DNA of 64,000 bases from Roseovarius sp. SCSIO 43702 (GTDB lineage Bacteria; Pseudomonadota; Alphaproteobacteria; Rhodobacterales; Rhodobacteraceae). The notes beneath the pieces are model-generated. The model did no database searches. It was not told the DNA's origin and was given only the letters and a program-made list of their open reading frames with translations. The position numbers were made by a program, and so were the translations under genes. Shown here one piece after another: positions 27,662 to 35,287 of the stretch (position 1 is its first letter; the number at the start of each line of letters is the position of its first letter). Location of the stretch: contig NZ_CP080623.1 in the NCBI RefSeq assembly GCF_019599045.1, positions 3,548,262 through 3,612,261 on the forward strand. The letters run 5' to 3'.

Positions 27662-28092
27662 GATAATACAACGATTACAATAACTTATGTACTTCAATGA
27701 CTTACGCGCCAAGCCTTTGATTGCGCGCATTTTCCACTCCGACGACATCCGACATTGACCGGTTTTGACCGTCATCGACCGCGCCAAAACGACGTATGCG
27801 GGTTGAGGTGGCGTTGAGGTGGCCAATCCTTTATCCCACTGGATATGATCACGAACGGCCTTAACCTGCCGTTCGTGCCTCGCACAGCCGACGTCTGGAG
27901 GCAGCCCTTTAGCTGGTGGTCAATCTAAGCGCAGGACGCGCCAGATGGCAACAAAACAGCGGAAGGAAGTGCTTAGTGTAGCCTATGAACTCCTCCGTCC
28001 GCAGCTGCGAATCGCAAGGCGCACGGCATCAGCTATCACCAGCGCGAAGCTAATTGTTGTGCGAAGCGCAGCAGGTAATCGGAGGTTGTATT
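27662..28092. other. Element left-end non-coding region
   Basis: This stretch holds the arm-type repeats and otherwise AT-richer sequence than the host DNA. A 60-codon plus-strand frame at 27945-28127 overlaps the end of the next gene and has no recognisable features. I see no supported gene here. Confidence 0.6.
27756..27824. repeat. Direct repeats next to attL, putative integrase arm-type sites
   Basis: Three copies of T(T/C)GACCG start at 27756, 27766 and 27776, exactly 10 bp apart. An 11-bp perfect tandem duplication GTTGAGGTGGC follows at 27803-27813 and 27814-27824. The position 100-165 bp inside the attL core is where tyrosine integrases usually have arm sites. Confidence 0.5.
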
Positions 28093-28578
28093 TCACTCCG
28101 TGTTCGCATCATGGTCAACAATGCTGAAGAACATCGACACACAGCGGGCGAAGTTCACACCGATCAAAATGACGATCCAAGACCAAGCAAAAACAACCAC
28201 TTGGACAATACTCCACAAGGCAAAGTTTTTGGGCTCAACAATCGTCAGAATGAACGTCACGCCGATTGCCATAAGGGTCCACAATATGGTGAACTTCAGC
28301 AGACCGAGCATCTGCTTGAAAGTGATCGTGTTCTTGATTGCCTCTAAAAACTTGTTGCTCTTAGTCGCGATGAAAACGAAGAACGTAGCTAGGAATCCTG
28401 CGAACAGTGACAGAAGGCCGAAGACACCTGAGTATATCGAGGATACGTTGAACTCGTCACCCTGCGAAGCGGCTTGGATCAACAGCGCAGCAACCATTGC
28501 CAACCCTAAAGCCTTTGCAACTGGGGCACTGGACAGGAAGGTGTTAGTCTTCCTCGATATCGTGGCTGTTAACTGCAT
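28093..28578 (-). CDS. Four-helix membrane protein, unknown function
   Basis: 161 residues, not recognised. Four hydrophobic segments can be seen: ~22-37 (VAKALGLAMVAALLIQAA), ~50-72 (GVFGLLSLFAGFLATFFVFIA), ~93-113 (FTILWTLMAIGVTFILTIV) and ~120-145 (WSIVQVVVFAWSWIVILIG). The start codon overlaps the stop of the upstream gene (TAATG), so the two are translationally coupled. Base composition is lower in GC than the host genes. The pairing of a small 4-TM protein with a soluble ~290-residue partner beside a prophage integrase resembles the architecture, not the sequence, of two-gene membrane defence systems such as Kiwa. Function is open. Confidence 0.75.
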   Translation of the reverse strand: MQLTATISRKTNTFLSSAPVAKALGLAMVAALLIQAASQGDEFNVSSIYSGVFGLLSLFAGFLATFFVFIATKSNKFLEAIKNTITFKQMLGLLKFTILWTLMAIGVTFILTIVEPKNFALWSIVQVVVFAWSWIVILIGVNFARCVSMFFSIVDHDANTE

Positions 28579-29450
28579 TACGCTCCATAAAGCCTCCGCA
28601 GGATCGGGAGGTGATCGTTAAAGCTCTGAGCAAGGAATGCACGGCGTGTTGCGTAATTCCTGTCGACGTTATGGCTGTCAAGATCAAGAACGTCGACCAC
28701 CTTCATCTGCTCAGAGAAGATATCGATTGCGTCGGGTTCTTCGTTAATCTTGACCTGCAACTTCTCGACATGGTCACGATTTCCCGTAGCCCACCGGATG
28801 GTCCGAGCAATCGCATTCTGGCTCAGGATGCCGTCTCGGTTTCCTCGGGGCCAACTCGCCGTCACTTCAATATTTGGTCCCTCAAAGTGGTTTTGCAACC
28901 TTGCTAGATTCTCCTCTAAACCGAGGTCTTCGCCCTCAACTACCTCCATCTCAGCTGGGCGAGCGACTCTGAATGTAACACGTCTGGGGGTGCCGTTGCG
29001 CAGTTTTTCAAGCGCGGCCTGAGACAGGACCGGTGACAAGAAGAACCCTCGGTGAGGGTTCAGGCGCGCCTTGACCAAGGCATCCATCCGAATGGGCGTC
29101 ACAGCCTCGCGTCTGCTCTCCAGCAGAAGCACATTTAACTGAGCGTGATATCGAAAGGCACAGCGATGCCCCAGTGGACGGACGTTCCCTTCGAGCGGTT
29201 GCCCCTGCTCTGCGAAAGGCGGGATGTTGTCTGTCTGCTGGCGCACAAACTCCCCGTCAATGAACCCGTCGCCGACTACAGCCGGATCGTTGGCAAAATT
29301 CTCAATTCTGACCCGGACATCGCCGTAGATCGTCTCATAGGCTGTGCGGTTGGCGTGGGCCCATAATTGATGCAGGCAATCAAATAACGTGGCGTCTTCT
29401 TTTCCAACATTTTCGACTTGATAAAATCGCGCTTTAATCTTCGCGTCCAT
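28578..29450 (-). CDS. Unknown soluble protein partnered with the membrane protein
   Basis: 290 residues, no signal or TM segment. It begins MDAKIKARFYQVENVGKEDATLFDCLHQLW, a FYQV-type N-terminus reminiscent of an uncharacterised family (possibly DUF6731; not verifiable here). The middle is charged (EMEVVEGEDLGLEENLARLQNHF) and the C-terminus is helical and basic (RNYATRRAFLAQSFNDHLPILRRLYG). It is first gene of a two-gene operon with the 4-TM protein. Lower GC and less biased codons than the neighbours suggest recent transfer as cargo of the element. No catalytic motif is evident. Confidence 0.75.
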   Translation of the reverse strand: MDAKIKARFYQVENVGKEDATLFDCLHQLWAHANRTAYETIYGDVRVRIENFANDPAVVGDGFIDGEFVRQQTDNIPPFAEQGQPLEGNVRPLGHRCAFRYHAQLNVLLLESRREAVTPIRMDALVKARLNPHRGFFLSPVLSQAALEKLRNGTPRRVTFRVARPAEMEVVEGEDLGLEENLARLQNHFEGPNIEVTASWPRGNRDGILSQNAIARTIRWATGNRDHVEKLQVKINEEPDAIDIFSEQMKVVDVLDLDSHNVDRNYATRRAFLAQSFNDHLPILRRLYGA

Positions 29451-29866
29451 TCGACACCCCAGTAGTTTATGCTAATGATGACAGCATCTGCTTTTTAGGG
29501 TCAACCACCAAGTAGGACAGCCGTGCGGCGGCGCTCGCAGAGACTGTTCTCAGCTCTGCGCATGGCACCCTCGGTTTACGGACCTCATCACCTTCTGAAC
29601 CGAGTGCAACCTTTTCGTGATCTGATCGCCCGGCGCGGACGGTTCTTGGCGTCACACTGATGAGCCGATTCCCGTGCGTGCTGCCGTTTGTGAAGGGTGT
29701 AGCGAAGGTCCGTGGTCGGCCCATCGAACCCTCGAGTCATCTCCGGGTGGCGCGCCGCGGTCACATGACCGCCACCCTGCGCCACCCCGCCACCCTCCTC
29801 GCCATGCTTCGCTTGATCGCGGCACGAATTTACGCGTCATGGAGTGACGAAGGAAGGGTGAGTTGC
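29451..29866. other. Intergenic region upstream of the integrase
   Basis: Non-coding between the divergent unknown pair and the integrase. In-frame codons run upstream of the integrase start but show no conserved N-terminus. It contains a 26-bp G/C-rich repeat at 29770-29795 that recurs before the HTH gene at 32192. Confidence 0.6.
29770..29795. repeat. 26-bp direct repeat, copy 1 (upstream of the integrase)
   Basis: Built from three GCCACCC units starting at 29771, 29781 and 29789. Identical over 26 bp to 32102-32127, which precedes the HTH/AlpA-like gene. Both copies lie about 65-100 bp before a plus-strand gene start, suggesting a shared protein-binding site. Confidence 0.7.
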
Positions 29867-31126
29867 ATGGTCAACCGATTGCGTCTGAATGAAAAGTCAG
29901 TCCGTGACGCCGAACCGGCGCAGGGACGGGACTACCAGATTTTCGACACAGATGTTCGCGGGTTCGCCGTCTGCATCTACCGCTCGGGGAACCGGGCGTT
30001 CACCATCGATTACCGCCATGCCGGGCGGCAGCGTCGGATGACCATCGGCCGTTGGCCCGAATGGTCGACCACAGCTGCGCGCGAGAGGGCGAAGGAACTG
30101 CGCCGCGAGATCGACGCCGGGGCCGACCCGCTGGGCCAGAAGGAAACCGGGCGCGATGCGCCGCGCGTGAAGGATATGATCGAGCGCTATACCGAGGTGC
30201 ACCTGCCGCACCTATCACCGACCAACGCCTCGGACCAGAAATCAATGCTGGCCAAGCTGGTGGCACCGGATTGGGGCAACCGGCTGGTGACGGAAATCAC
30301 GCCCTACGATGTCGAAAAACTGCTGAACAAGGTCGCGGCCGGTCGGCCCCGGCCCTCGAAAGCCAAGCCGAACAACCGGGCGCGAAAGCTGCAGGGGGCC
30401 AAGCCGACCCCGGTGCGCGCCAACCGGACCGGCGAAGTGCTGCGCAAGATGTTCACCTATGCCGTGAGCTGGGGGTGGCGCGAGGACAATCCGGCGTCCG
30501 GCTTCCGCCGCCGGATCGAAAATCCACGCGAACGTTTCCTGTCACACGAAGAAATCCGCAAGCTGGCCGAGGCGCTGGAGACGGCTGAGGATCGCCGGTC
30601 GGCCGACATCATCCGGCTCTGCATGCTGACCGGCGCGCGGGTTGGTGAGGTCCGCCAGGCGCGGTTCGAGCATTTCAACCTCGAGCATCTGAGCTGGTCG
30701 AAGCCCGCCAGCATGACCAAGCAGCGCAAGATTCACCGCCTGCCGATCTCGGACGAGGCGGCGGCGATCGTGCGCCAGCGCCAGCTGCTGGTACCGCGCG
30801 GCTGCGCCTTGCTGTTTCCGGGCGATGTGCCGGGCCAGCCCGTGAAGGAAATTCGCCGCTTCTGGGCGAACATCCAGAAGCAGGTCGGGATCCCCGACGT
30901 CCGGATCCATGACCTGCGCCATACCTTTGCCTCCCTGCTGGTCAGCGGCGGCGCATCGCTGGAAATGATTGGCAAGCTTCTGGGTCACAGCCAGATGCAG
31001 ACAACACAGCGCTACGCCCATCTGATGGACTCGCCGCTGCGCGCGGGCGTCGATGCGGTCGCCAGCGCATTCCGGCCCAAGCCGAAACTGGTCCATGATT
31101 CCGGCGAGGAGCAGAAGACGGCATGA
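29867..31126 (+). CDS. int: Tyrosine-type site-specific integrase of the prophage
   Basis: Recombines the element at the tRNA-fMet 3' end. N-terminal arm-binding DUF4102-like domain (~1-90; VRDAEPAQGRDYQIFDTDVRGF), core-binding domain (~95-200), then the catalytic domain with R258 (LTGARVGE), H348-R351 (HDLRH), H374 (LGHSQ) and nucleophile Y383 (RYAHL). All catalytic residues are intact. 419 residues. GGAAGG lies ~8 nt before ATG 29867; earlier in-frame ATGs read through the repeat and are rejected. It reads away from attL. Confidence 0.94.
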   Translation: MVNRLRLNEKSVRDAEPAQGRDYQIFDTDVRGFAVCIYRSGNRAFTIDYRHAGRQRRMTIGRWPEWSTTAARERAKELRREIDAGADPLGQKETGRDAPRVKDMIERYTEVHLPHLSPTNASDQKSMLAKLVAPDWGNRLVTEITPYDVEKLLNKVAAGRPRPSKAKPNNRARKLQGAKPTPVRANRTGEVLRKMFTYAVSWGWREDNPASGFRRRIENPRERFLSHEEIRKLAEALETAEDRRSADIIRLCMLTGARVGEVRQARFEHFNLEHLSWSKPASMTKQRKIHRLPISDEAAAIVRQRQLLVPRGCALLFPGDVPGQPVKEIRRFWANIQKQVGIPDVRIHDLRHTFASLLVSGGASLEMIGKLLGHSQMQTTQRYAHLMDSPLRAGVDAVASAFRPKPKLVHDSGEEQKTA

Positions 31127-31152
31127 TCTTCCGCGCCTCGGCATTCTGATGA

Positions 31153-31749
31153 TCAGCAGGTCTCGCGCAGCGCTTTCCAGATCGGCGTGAGTCTGCGCCG
31201 GATCGTCCGCTCATCCGGCACCTCGCCGCTTTCGGACTTTTCCACGAACCATTCCTGCACCTCCCCGACCCATTCGGCCTGTGTTTCAGGAATGCCGTAT
31301 TCATGAACGCGGCGGATCAGCGAGATGTACATCCCATCCCAGTCATAGCGGGCGGTCGACCCGATGTGCGATGCCGGGCGGCGGAGCAGATCGCACTCCG
31401 TCTCGAAACGGCGAACCTCCTCGGCCATGATCAGCAGGTCTGCCAGCGTGACCTCGATCCGTTCGGCCGGGTCCGCGATCATGATCCAGTCCTCGTGATT
31501 CTTCAGCCGCACGCGTCGCAAAAAGCACTTTGTCGGCCCGGTTCCGCAGCGCCGGAACATCTGCAGGATGTCCGTGACCGAGACGACAACGTATCCGGCC
31601 ACAATCTGCGATCCCGATGTCACCGGCGCGATGGCCGTGACGATATCGAACAGACCGACGGACGCCCAGCCAGCAATGTCGGCGAGCGTGCAGTCCCAGC
31701 GGGCTGCGGCTTCGTGCAATGTAAAATAGACGCGCGGTGGCAATGCCAT
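31153..31749 (-). CDS. Hypothetical phage-associated protein
   Basis: 198 residues, convergent with the integrase (26-nt gap). The N-terminus (YFTLHEAAARWDCTLADIAGWASVGLFDIV) looks like a helix-turn-helix of the MerR/AlpA kind, and the C-terminal ~60 residues are charged and helical (WVGEVQEWFVEKSESGEVPDERTIRRRLTPIWKALR). The layout opposite the HTH gene at 32192 suggests a regulatory role within the lysogeny region, but nothing identifies it as the repressor. Confidence 0.7.
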   Translation of the reverse strand: MALPPRVYFTLHEAAARWDCTLADIAGWASVGLFDIVTAIAPVTSGSQIVAGYVVVSVTDILQMFRRCGTGPTKCFLRRVRLKNHEDWIMIADPAERIEVTLADLLIMAEEVRRFETECDLLRRPASHIGSTARYDWDGMYISLIRRVHEYGIPETQAEWVGEVQEWFVEKSESGEVPDERTIRRRLTPIWKALRETC

Positions 31750-32191
31750 GCCTCACCTCCCTTCTTAACTATTTGGCGTTGACCAACACAGCGCGCTCGT
31801 GACGGAAGCGGCCTGAGGCCTGGCAGACAGCGAATGGAAATCAGCCGCGCGCAAAGCCCGCGATGGCAGTGGGCGGGGAAAGACCAGGCTCGGATCAAAA
31901 ATAACCTCACCCATATTTGCTGGCCCCTTTCGCTGTGATTCTCCAAACGACTCTCCCTATGGATGAACGCCAGAACAAACAGCGAACACAACCGAACTCC
32001 TTTCTTGACAGTTGAACTTGCTGATTGATTCGTTCCGATCCAGAGCGCCCCCTCGCAAAACATCAATAGAACAAGGGGTGGCATCGGTGCTGGCAAATGA
32101 GCGCCACCCTGCGCCACCCCGCCACCCCTGCCGATCTGTTCTCGCTGTCTGACGACATCCGCCCACGCCGGGCGGCAAACAGGAGGCAGAG
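31750..32191. other. Divergent regulatory region between hypothetical gene and HTH gene
   Basis: 440 bp without a convincing gene. A TTGACA hexamer occurs near 32004 on the plus strand, and the second copy of the 26-bp repeat is at 32102-32127. It is probably the early promoter region of the prophage; no classical repressor operator could be pinned down. Confidence 0.5.
32102..32127. repeat. 26-bp direct repeat, copy 2 (upstream of the HTH gene)
   Basis: Same 26 bases as 29770-29795, 65 bp before the start of the HTH/AlpA-like gene. Confidence 0.7.
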
Positions 32192-32437
32192 ATGATTCAA
32201 TCACAGACTGAACCGGAGACGACCGCCGCAGCCCTGCTGTCGGGCTGGATCAGCCGCAAGGAACTGGCCGATGCGCTGGGCGTGACGGTCGACACCCTCG
32301 GGCGATGGGAAGCCCGGCGGGTCGGACCGCCCTGCGTGCGGGCGGGGCGCATGGTGCTCTATCGGCGCCGCGCGGTGGAAGACTGGCTGGCCGCGCAGGA
32401 AATGCCGCGGGTCAAGACAGCGGGAGGTCGGCGATGA
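32192..32437 (+). CDS. Helix-turn-helix protein, AlpA/excisionase-like
   Basis: 81 residues. The central SRKELADALGVTVDTLGRWEARRVGPPCVRAGRMVLYRRRAVEDWL is the winged-HTH pattern of MerR-like/AlpA/Xis small DNA-binding proteins. AGGAGG precedes ATG 32192. It opens the early operon, and its stop overlaps the next start (ATGA). It could be excisionase or an early activator; the shared repeat with the integrase promoter favours a regulatory link. Confidence 0.8.
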   Translation: MIQSQTEPETTAAALLSGWISRKELADALGVTVDTLGRWEARRVGPPCVRAGRMVLYRRRAVEDWLAAQEMPRVKTAGGRR

Positions 32438-32706
32438 ACGCGCCCACCCCCGTTCGCGGACCCCACGCGCGGGACGCGGCTCGCGCGGACTGGATCGACG
32501 AGCGGCGGCGCGAGGCCCGCGCCGTCCTGGCCGACGTGGTCCACCATTCGGACCACCTGGTCCGGCTCGCCTGCAATATGCTCGTTCAGCATGGCGAGAC
32601 CGAACAGGAATGCGAGGACGCCCGCATTCTGCTGGTGGTCATCGACGCACGGCAGTCAGCCCGATCAGTCCAGCGGCGGGATCAAGATGGGAGGGGCGCG
32701 CAATGA
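32434..32706 (+). CDS. Small early phage protein, unknown
   Basis: 90 residues starting MNAPTPVRGPHARDAARADW, mostly helical and charged (DERRREARAVLADVVHHSDHLVRLACNMLV). Not recognised. It is locked into the early operon by ATGA overlaps with both neighbours, which is the main evidence that it is translated. Confidence 0.65.
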   Translation: MNAPTPVRGPHARDAARADWIDERRREARAVLADVVHHSDHLVRLACNMLVQHGETEQECEDARILLVVIDARQSARSVQRRDQDGRGAQ

Positions 32707-33095
32707 CGCGGCGCGGCACCCCCGAGGCCGATCTGCAGCGCGCGGTCGTGCAGGCGTTGCGCGTTGCCCTGCCGCGCACGGCCATCATCCATCACTGCGC
32801 CAATGAGGTGACCGTAGCTGGCCCCCGCGGCGCGAAACGCCAGGCTATTTTGGTCGGTATGGGCGTGTACGCAGGTTTTGCCGACCTGATGGTGCTCTGC
32901 GACGGGCGCGTCCTGTTTCTGGAATTGAAGGCCCCGAAGGGTCGCCTGCGCCCCAACCAGGAGGCGTTTCGCGACGCCGTGCTGGCGCAGGGCTTCGGCT
33001 GGGCGCTCGTGCGCTCGCTCGACGACGCGCTGGGCGCGTTGGCCGATCATGGCTTCACCAGCCGTGTCCGCCCAGCGCGGAGGGCGTCGCCATGA
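32703..33095 (+). CDS. VRR-NUC domain nuclease
   Basis: Small PD-(D/E)XK-fold phage nuclease of the VRR-NUC type. 130 residues: TPEADLQRAVVQALR, then GFADLMVL (active-site D) and LFLELKAPKGRLRPNQEAFRDAV (E-x-K), ending in a short helix. These proteins usually process branched DNA or serve phage replication/recombination. ATGA overlaps at both ends place it in the early/replication operon. Confidence 0.88.
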   Translation: MTRRGTPEADLQRAVVQALRVALPRTAIIHHCANEVTVAGPRGAKRQAILVGMGVYAGFADLMVLCDGRVLFLELKAPKGRLRPNQEAFRDAVLAQGFGWALVRSLDDALGALADHGFTSRVRPARRASP

Positions 33096-34117
33096 GTCAC
33101 GAGGCCACCAACTGGGCGATCAAGCAGCGCGGACTGAAACCCACCACCAAGATTGTGCTCTGGCATCTCAGCGACCGGTTTAACCCGGATTTCGGCTGCT
33201 TTCCATCGCAGGAGCGGCTGGCGAACGATTGCGAGATCAGCCGCTCCACCCTGAACGCGCATCTGGACCTGCTCGAGGCAGCCAGGCTGCTGCGCCGGGT
33301 GCCGCGCCTCGATCCGGTCAGTAAAAGACAGATGTCGACACGCTATATCCTGGGCTTTGAGAAAGGCTTTACGCCAGATGATCCCGAGCCATGTCCGGAA
33401 ACCGGACACGGGGTTTTCGACCTCGATCATGAGCCAGAAACCGGCCCGGAAAACTCAACCCATGCAGCCGGTCAGACCGAGCCGTGTCCGGAAATCGCAC
33501 ATGGCAAAACGCAAAAAGCCGTGTCCGATTTTTGCCCCGACCCGTGTCCGAAAAATGGCCAATCCCGTGTCCGGAATCCGGACACTAACCCTGTAAGAGA
33601 ACCACTAAGGGAACCACTAAAGGAGGAGGAGGACGCGGCTGCGCGCGAGGCCGATTTTGATCGGTTCTTCGCAGAGCTCTGCGGCGCGCTGGGCTTTGCC
33701 GGCAATGCGACCCTACCGAGCTGGTGGCAGGGTTGGCCAGCGCGGTCGCACGTTCGCCGCTGGATCGATGACCTCGGGCTCTCCGAAGATCGGATCATTG
33801 AGGTCGCGACCGAGTCCCGCTGCGATCACCCCAATCCGCCTGATGGCCCCAAGGCGCTGGATCGGTTCATGGAACGCGCCGCCCAGCGCGATGTGCAGGC
33901 AGCCGCGGAAAATGCAAGCGGCCGGAAAGCCAAACGCAGCCGCAAAACCCACGGCAAGCCACCACCCAGCCCGGATGAACTGGCGGAATTCTACGCCGCC
34001 AAGGTCAACTCCGACGAATACCTGCCCAACGGCATGATCAGCACCGCCATGTGCAGTTTGATGCTGGCGCGCGGGCTGGTTACGGCCGAGCGGCTGCGGC
34101 TGCGGGGAGTGCGGTGA
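33092..34117 (+). CDS. Phage replication initiator-like protein (N-terminal winged HTH)
   Basis: 341 residues. The N-terminus (TNWAIKQRGLKPTTKIVLWHLSDRFNP...CFPSQERLANDCEISRSTLNAHLDLLEAARLL) is the HTH_36-type domain of phage replication organisers. The centre (~100-170) is a low-complexity Pro/Cys/Glu-rich linker whose DNA carries iteron-like repeats. The C-terminal ~150 residues include a predicted helical domain and a basic stretch (ASGRKAKRSRKTHGK). Role by analogy with lambda O: bind the origin inside its own gene and recruit helicase. No helicase loader is obvious next to it. Confidence 0.75.
   Translation: MSHEATNWAIKQRGLKPTTKIVLWHLSDRFNPDFGCFPSQERLANDCEISRSTLNAHLDLLEAARLLRRVPRLDPVSKRQMSTRYILGFEKGFTPDDPEPCPETGHGVFDLDHEPETGPENSTHAAGQTEPCPEIAHGKTQKAVSDFCPDPCPKNGQSRVRNPDTNPVREPLREPLKEEEDAAAREADFDRFFAELCGALGFAGNATLPSWWQGWPARSHVRRWIDDLGLSEDRIIEVATESRCDHPNPPDGPKALDRFMERAAQRDVQAAAENASGRKAKRSRKTHGKPPPSPDELAEFYAAKVNSDEYLPNGMISTAMCSLMLARGLVTAERLRLRGVR
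33392..33584. repeat. Iteron-like TGTCCG repeats inside the replication gene; candidate origin
   Basis: Two 17-bp perfect palindromes TGTCCGG-N3-CCGGACA (33392-33408 and 33568-33584) flank further copies of the half-site at 33485, 33522 and 33545; the last three copies are spaced exactly 23 bp. The motif occurs in all three codon phases, so it is conserved as DNA and is not a by-product of a repeated peptide. This is the layout of an origin within an initiator gene. Confidence 0.6.
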
Positions 34118-34122
34118 ATGGC

Positions 34123-35271
34123 ATGGTGTCACGTCCCCGGCACGGATTGTCCCTCTGCGCAGGCGGCGGAGGCCTCGATCTGGGCCTCATGCTCGCCGAG
34201 CCCGGATATCACACCCGCGCCTTTGTCGAATGGGAGGACTGGCCCCGCGCGGTTCTCATCGCCGCCCAGCGCGCGGGATATTTCGCCCCGGCATCGATCT
34301 GGGACGATCTGCGAAGCTTCGACGCCCGGCTCTTCCGCGGTGCCTTCGACACCGTCCTCGCCGGATATCCCTGCCAACCCTTCAGCGCCGCCGGAAATCG
34401 CGGAGGGGCCGACGATCCCCGCCACCTCTGGCCCGAGGTCGCCCGCATCATCCGCGAATGTAACCCCGAATGGGTCTTCCTCGAGAACGTCGCCGGGCAC
34501 GTCACCCTCGGCCTTGAAACCGTGCTGCGAGAGCTTTGGGACATGGACTACACGCCTGCGGCGGGCCTGTTCAGCGCGGCAGAAGTCGGCGCGCCGCACC
34601 AGCGGCTGCGCATCTTCATCCTGGCCCACACCGATGGGTCTGCATCCCGGCACCGCGAGCTACAACCCGGCGGGGAACAGCGACTTCACCCGCAAGGCAG
34701 AAGCGCTGGCGCTGGGCATCACCAACTGGTCGACGCCGAAGGCGACGGATGGCGCGAAAGGCGGTCCGGGGCAGAATTACGGCTCGGGCGGGAGGCCGCC
34801 CCTGCCAGCGCAGGCAGCGCAATGGCCGACACCGGCCGCACAGAACTGGAAGGGCAGCAGCCCGGCCAGCGTGACCCGCGCCGATGGGAAGTCCCGGATG
34901 GATATCCTGCACTATCGGGCGGAACAGGGCTTCACCCGCCCGGACCAGGGGACCCCGCCGGATGGGCGGCAATCCTCGCTGCACGCCCCGATCTCGCGCC
35001 CGCTTTGGGCCTATCTGATTGCCTCGCATGGGCGGGCCGTCTCGCGGCGTATCCTGAGAGCCCGGGCGCGGCGGCGGCTCAATCCGCTCTTCGTCGGATG
35101 GCTGATGGGTTGGCCCATCGGGCACGCGCTCTGCGCCTGCTCGGCAACGGCGTTCATCCACTGGCAGCAGCGTATGCGTGGCGCTCTCTCGCGGCTGCCC
35201 ATGGCCTCGGGCCCGTGGATCTGGCGACCGATGGACGAGCCGGAAGACCCAGCGCAAATGAACCTTTTTGA
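34123..35271 (+). CDS. DNA C5-cytosine methyltransferase (phage type)
   Basis: Transfers methyl from SAM to cytosine. Motif I (LSLCAGGGGLDLGL, ~9-22), catalytic PCQPFS (~83), ENVAGHV (~127) and QRLRIFI (~163) are intact, and the C-terminus of this frame holds a motif X-like LLGNGVHPLAAAYAW. Yet from about 34625 the strongly GC-rich third codon positions move to the +1 frame, which also resembles phage methylase C-termini (see next entry). So the gene is either truly dual-coding or carries an indel. ATG 34123 starts just after the preceding stop. Confidence 0.7.
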   Translation: MVSRPRHGLSLCAGGGGLDLGLMLAEPGYHTRAFVEWEDWPRAVLIAAQRAGYFAPASIWDDLRSFDARLFRGAFDTVLAGYPCQPFSAAGNRGGADDPRHLWPEVARIIRECNPEWVFLENVAGHVTLGLETVLRELWDMDYTPAAGLFSAAEVGAPHQRLRIFILAHTDGSASRHRELQPGGEQRLHPQGRSAGAGHHQLVDAEGDGWRERRSGAELRLGREAAPASAGSAMADTGRTELEGQQPGQRDPRRWEVPDGYPALSGGTGLHPPGPGDPAGWAAILAARPDLAPALGLSDCLAWAGRLAAYPESPGAAAAQSALRRMADGLAHRARALRLLGNGVHPLAAAYAWRSLAAAHGLGPVDLATDGRAGRPSANEPF

Positions 35272-35287
35272 AGGATTGCAGCCATGA
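34634..35287 (+). CDS. Second coding frame over the methyltransferase C-terminal half
   Basis: Frame +1 to the methyltransferase. It contains WSTPKATDGAKGG, WPTPAAQNWKGSSP, KSRMDILHYRAEQGFTRPDQ and LNPLFVGWLMGWPIGHALC, the W-TP and MGWP patterns common at phage C5-methylase C-termini, with high third-position GC by eye. Its stop overlaps the next gene start (ATGA at 35284), supporting it as the natural 3' end. The frame is open back to ATG 34118, which has GGGGAG 8 nt upstream, but the N-terminal half is not protein-like in this frame. How it is translated (internal start, frameshift, or mutation) is unknown. Confidence 0.5.
   Translation: MGLHPGTASYNPAGNSDFTRKAEALALGITNWSTPKATDGAKGGPGQNYGSGGRPPLPAQAAQWPTPAAQNWKGSSPASVTRADGKSRMDILHYRAEQGFTRPDQGTPPDGRQSSLHAPISRPLWAYLIASHGRAVSRRILRARARRRLNPLFVGWLMGWPIGHALCACSATAFIHWQQRMRGALSRLPMASGPWIWRPMDEPEDPAQMNLFEGLQP

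Noticed and set aside
27945-28127. 60-codon plus-strand frame
   Set aside because: No recognisable sequence, no family, overlaps the membrane-protein gene.
33392-33584. CRISPR array reading of the TGTCCG repeats
   Set aside because: Units are short, palindromic, irregularly spaced and inside a coding gene; no cas genes nearby.
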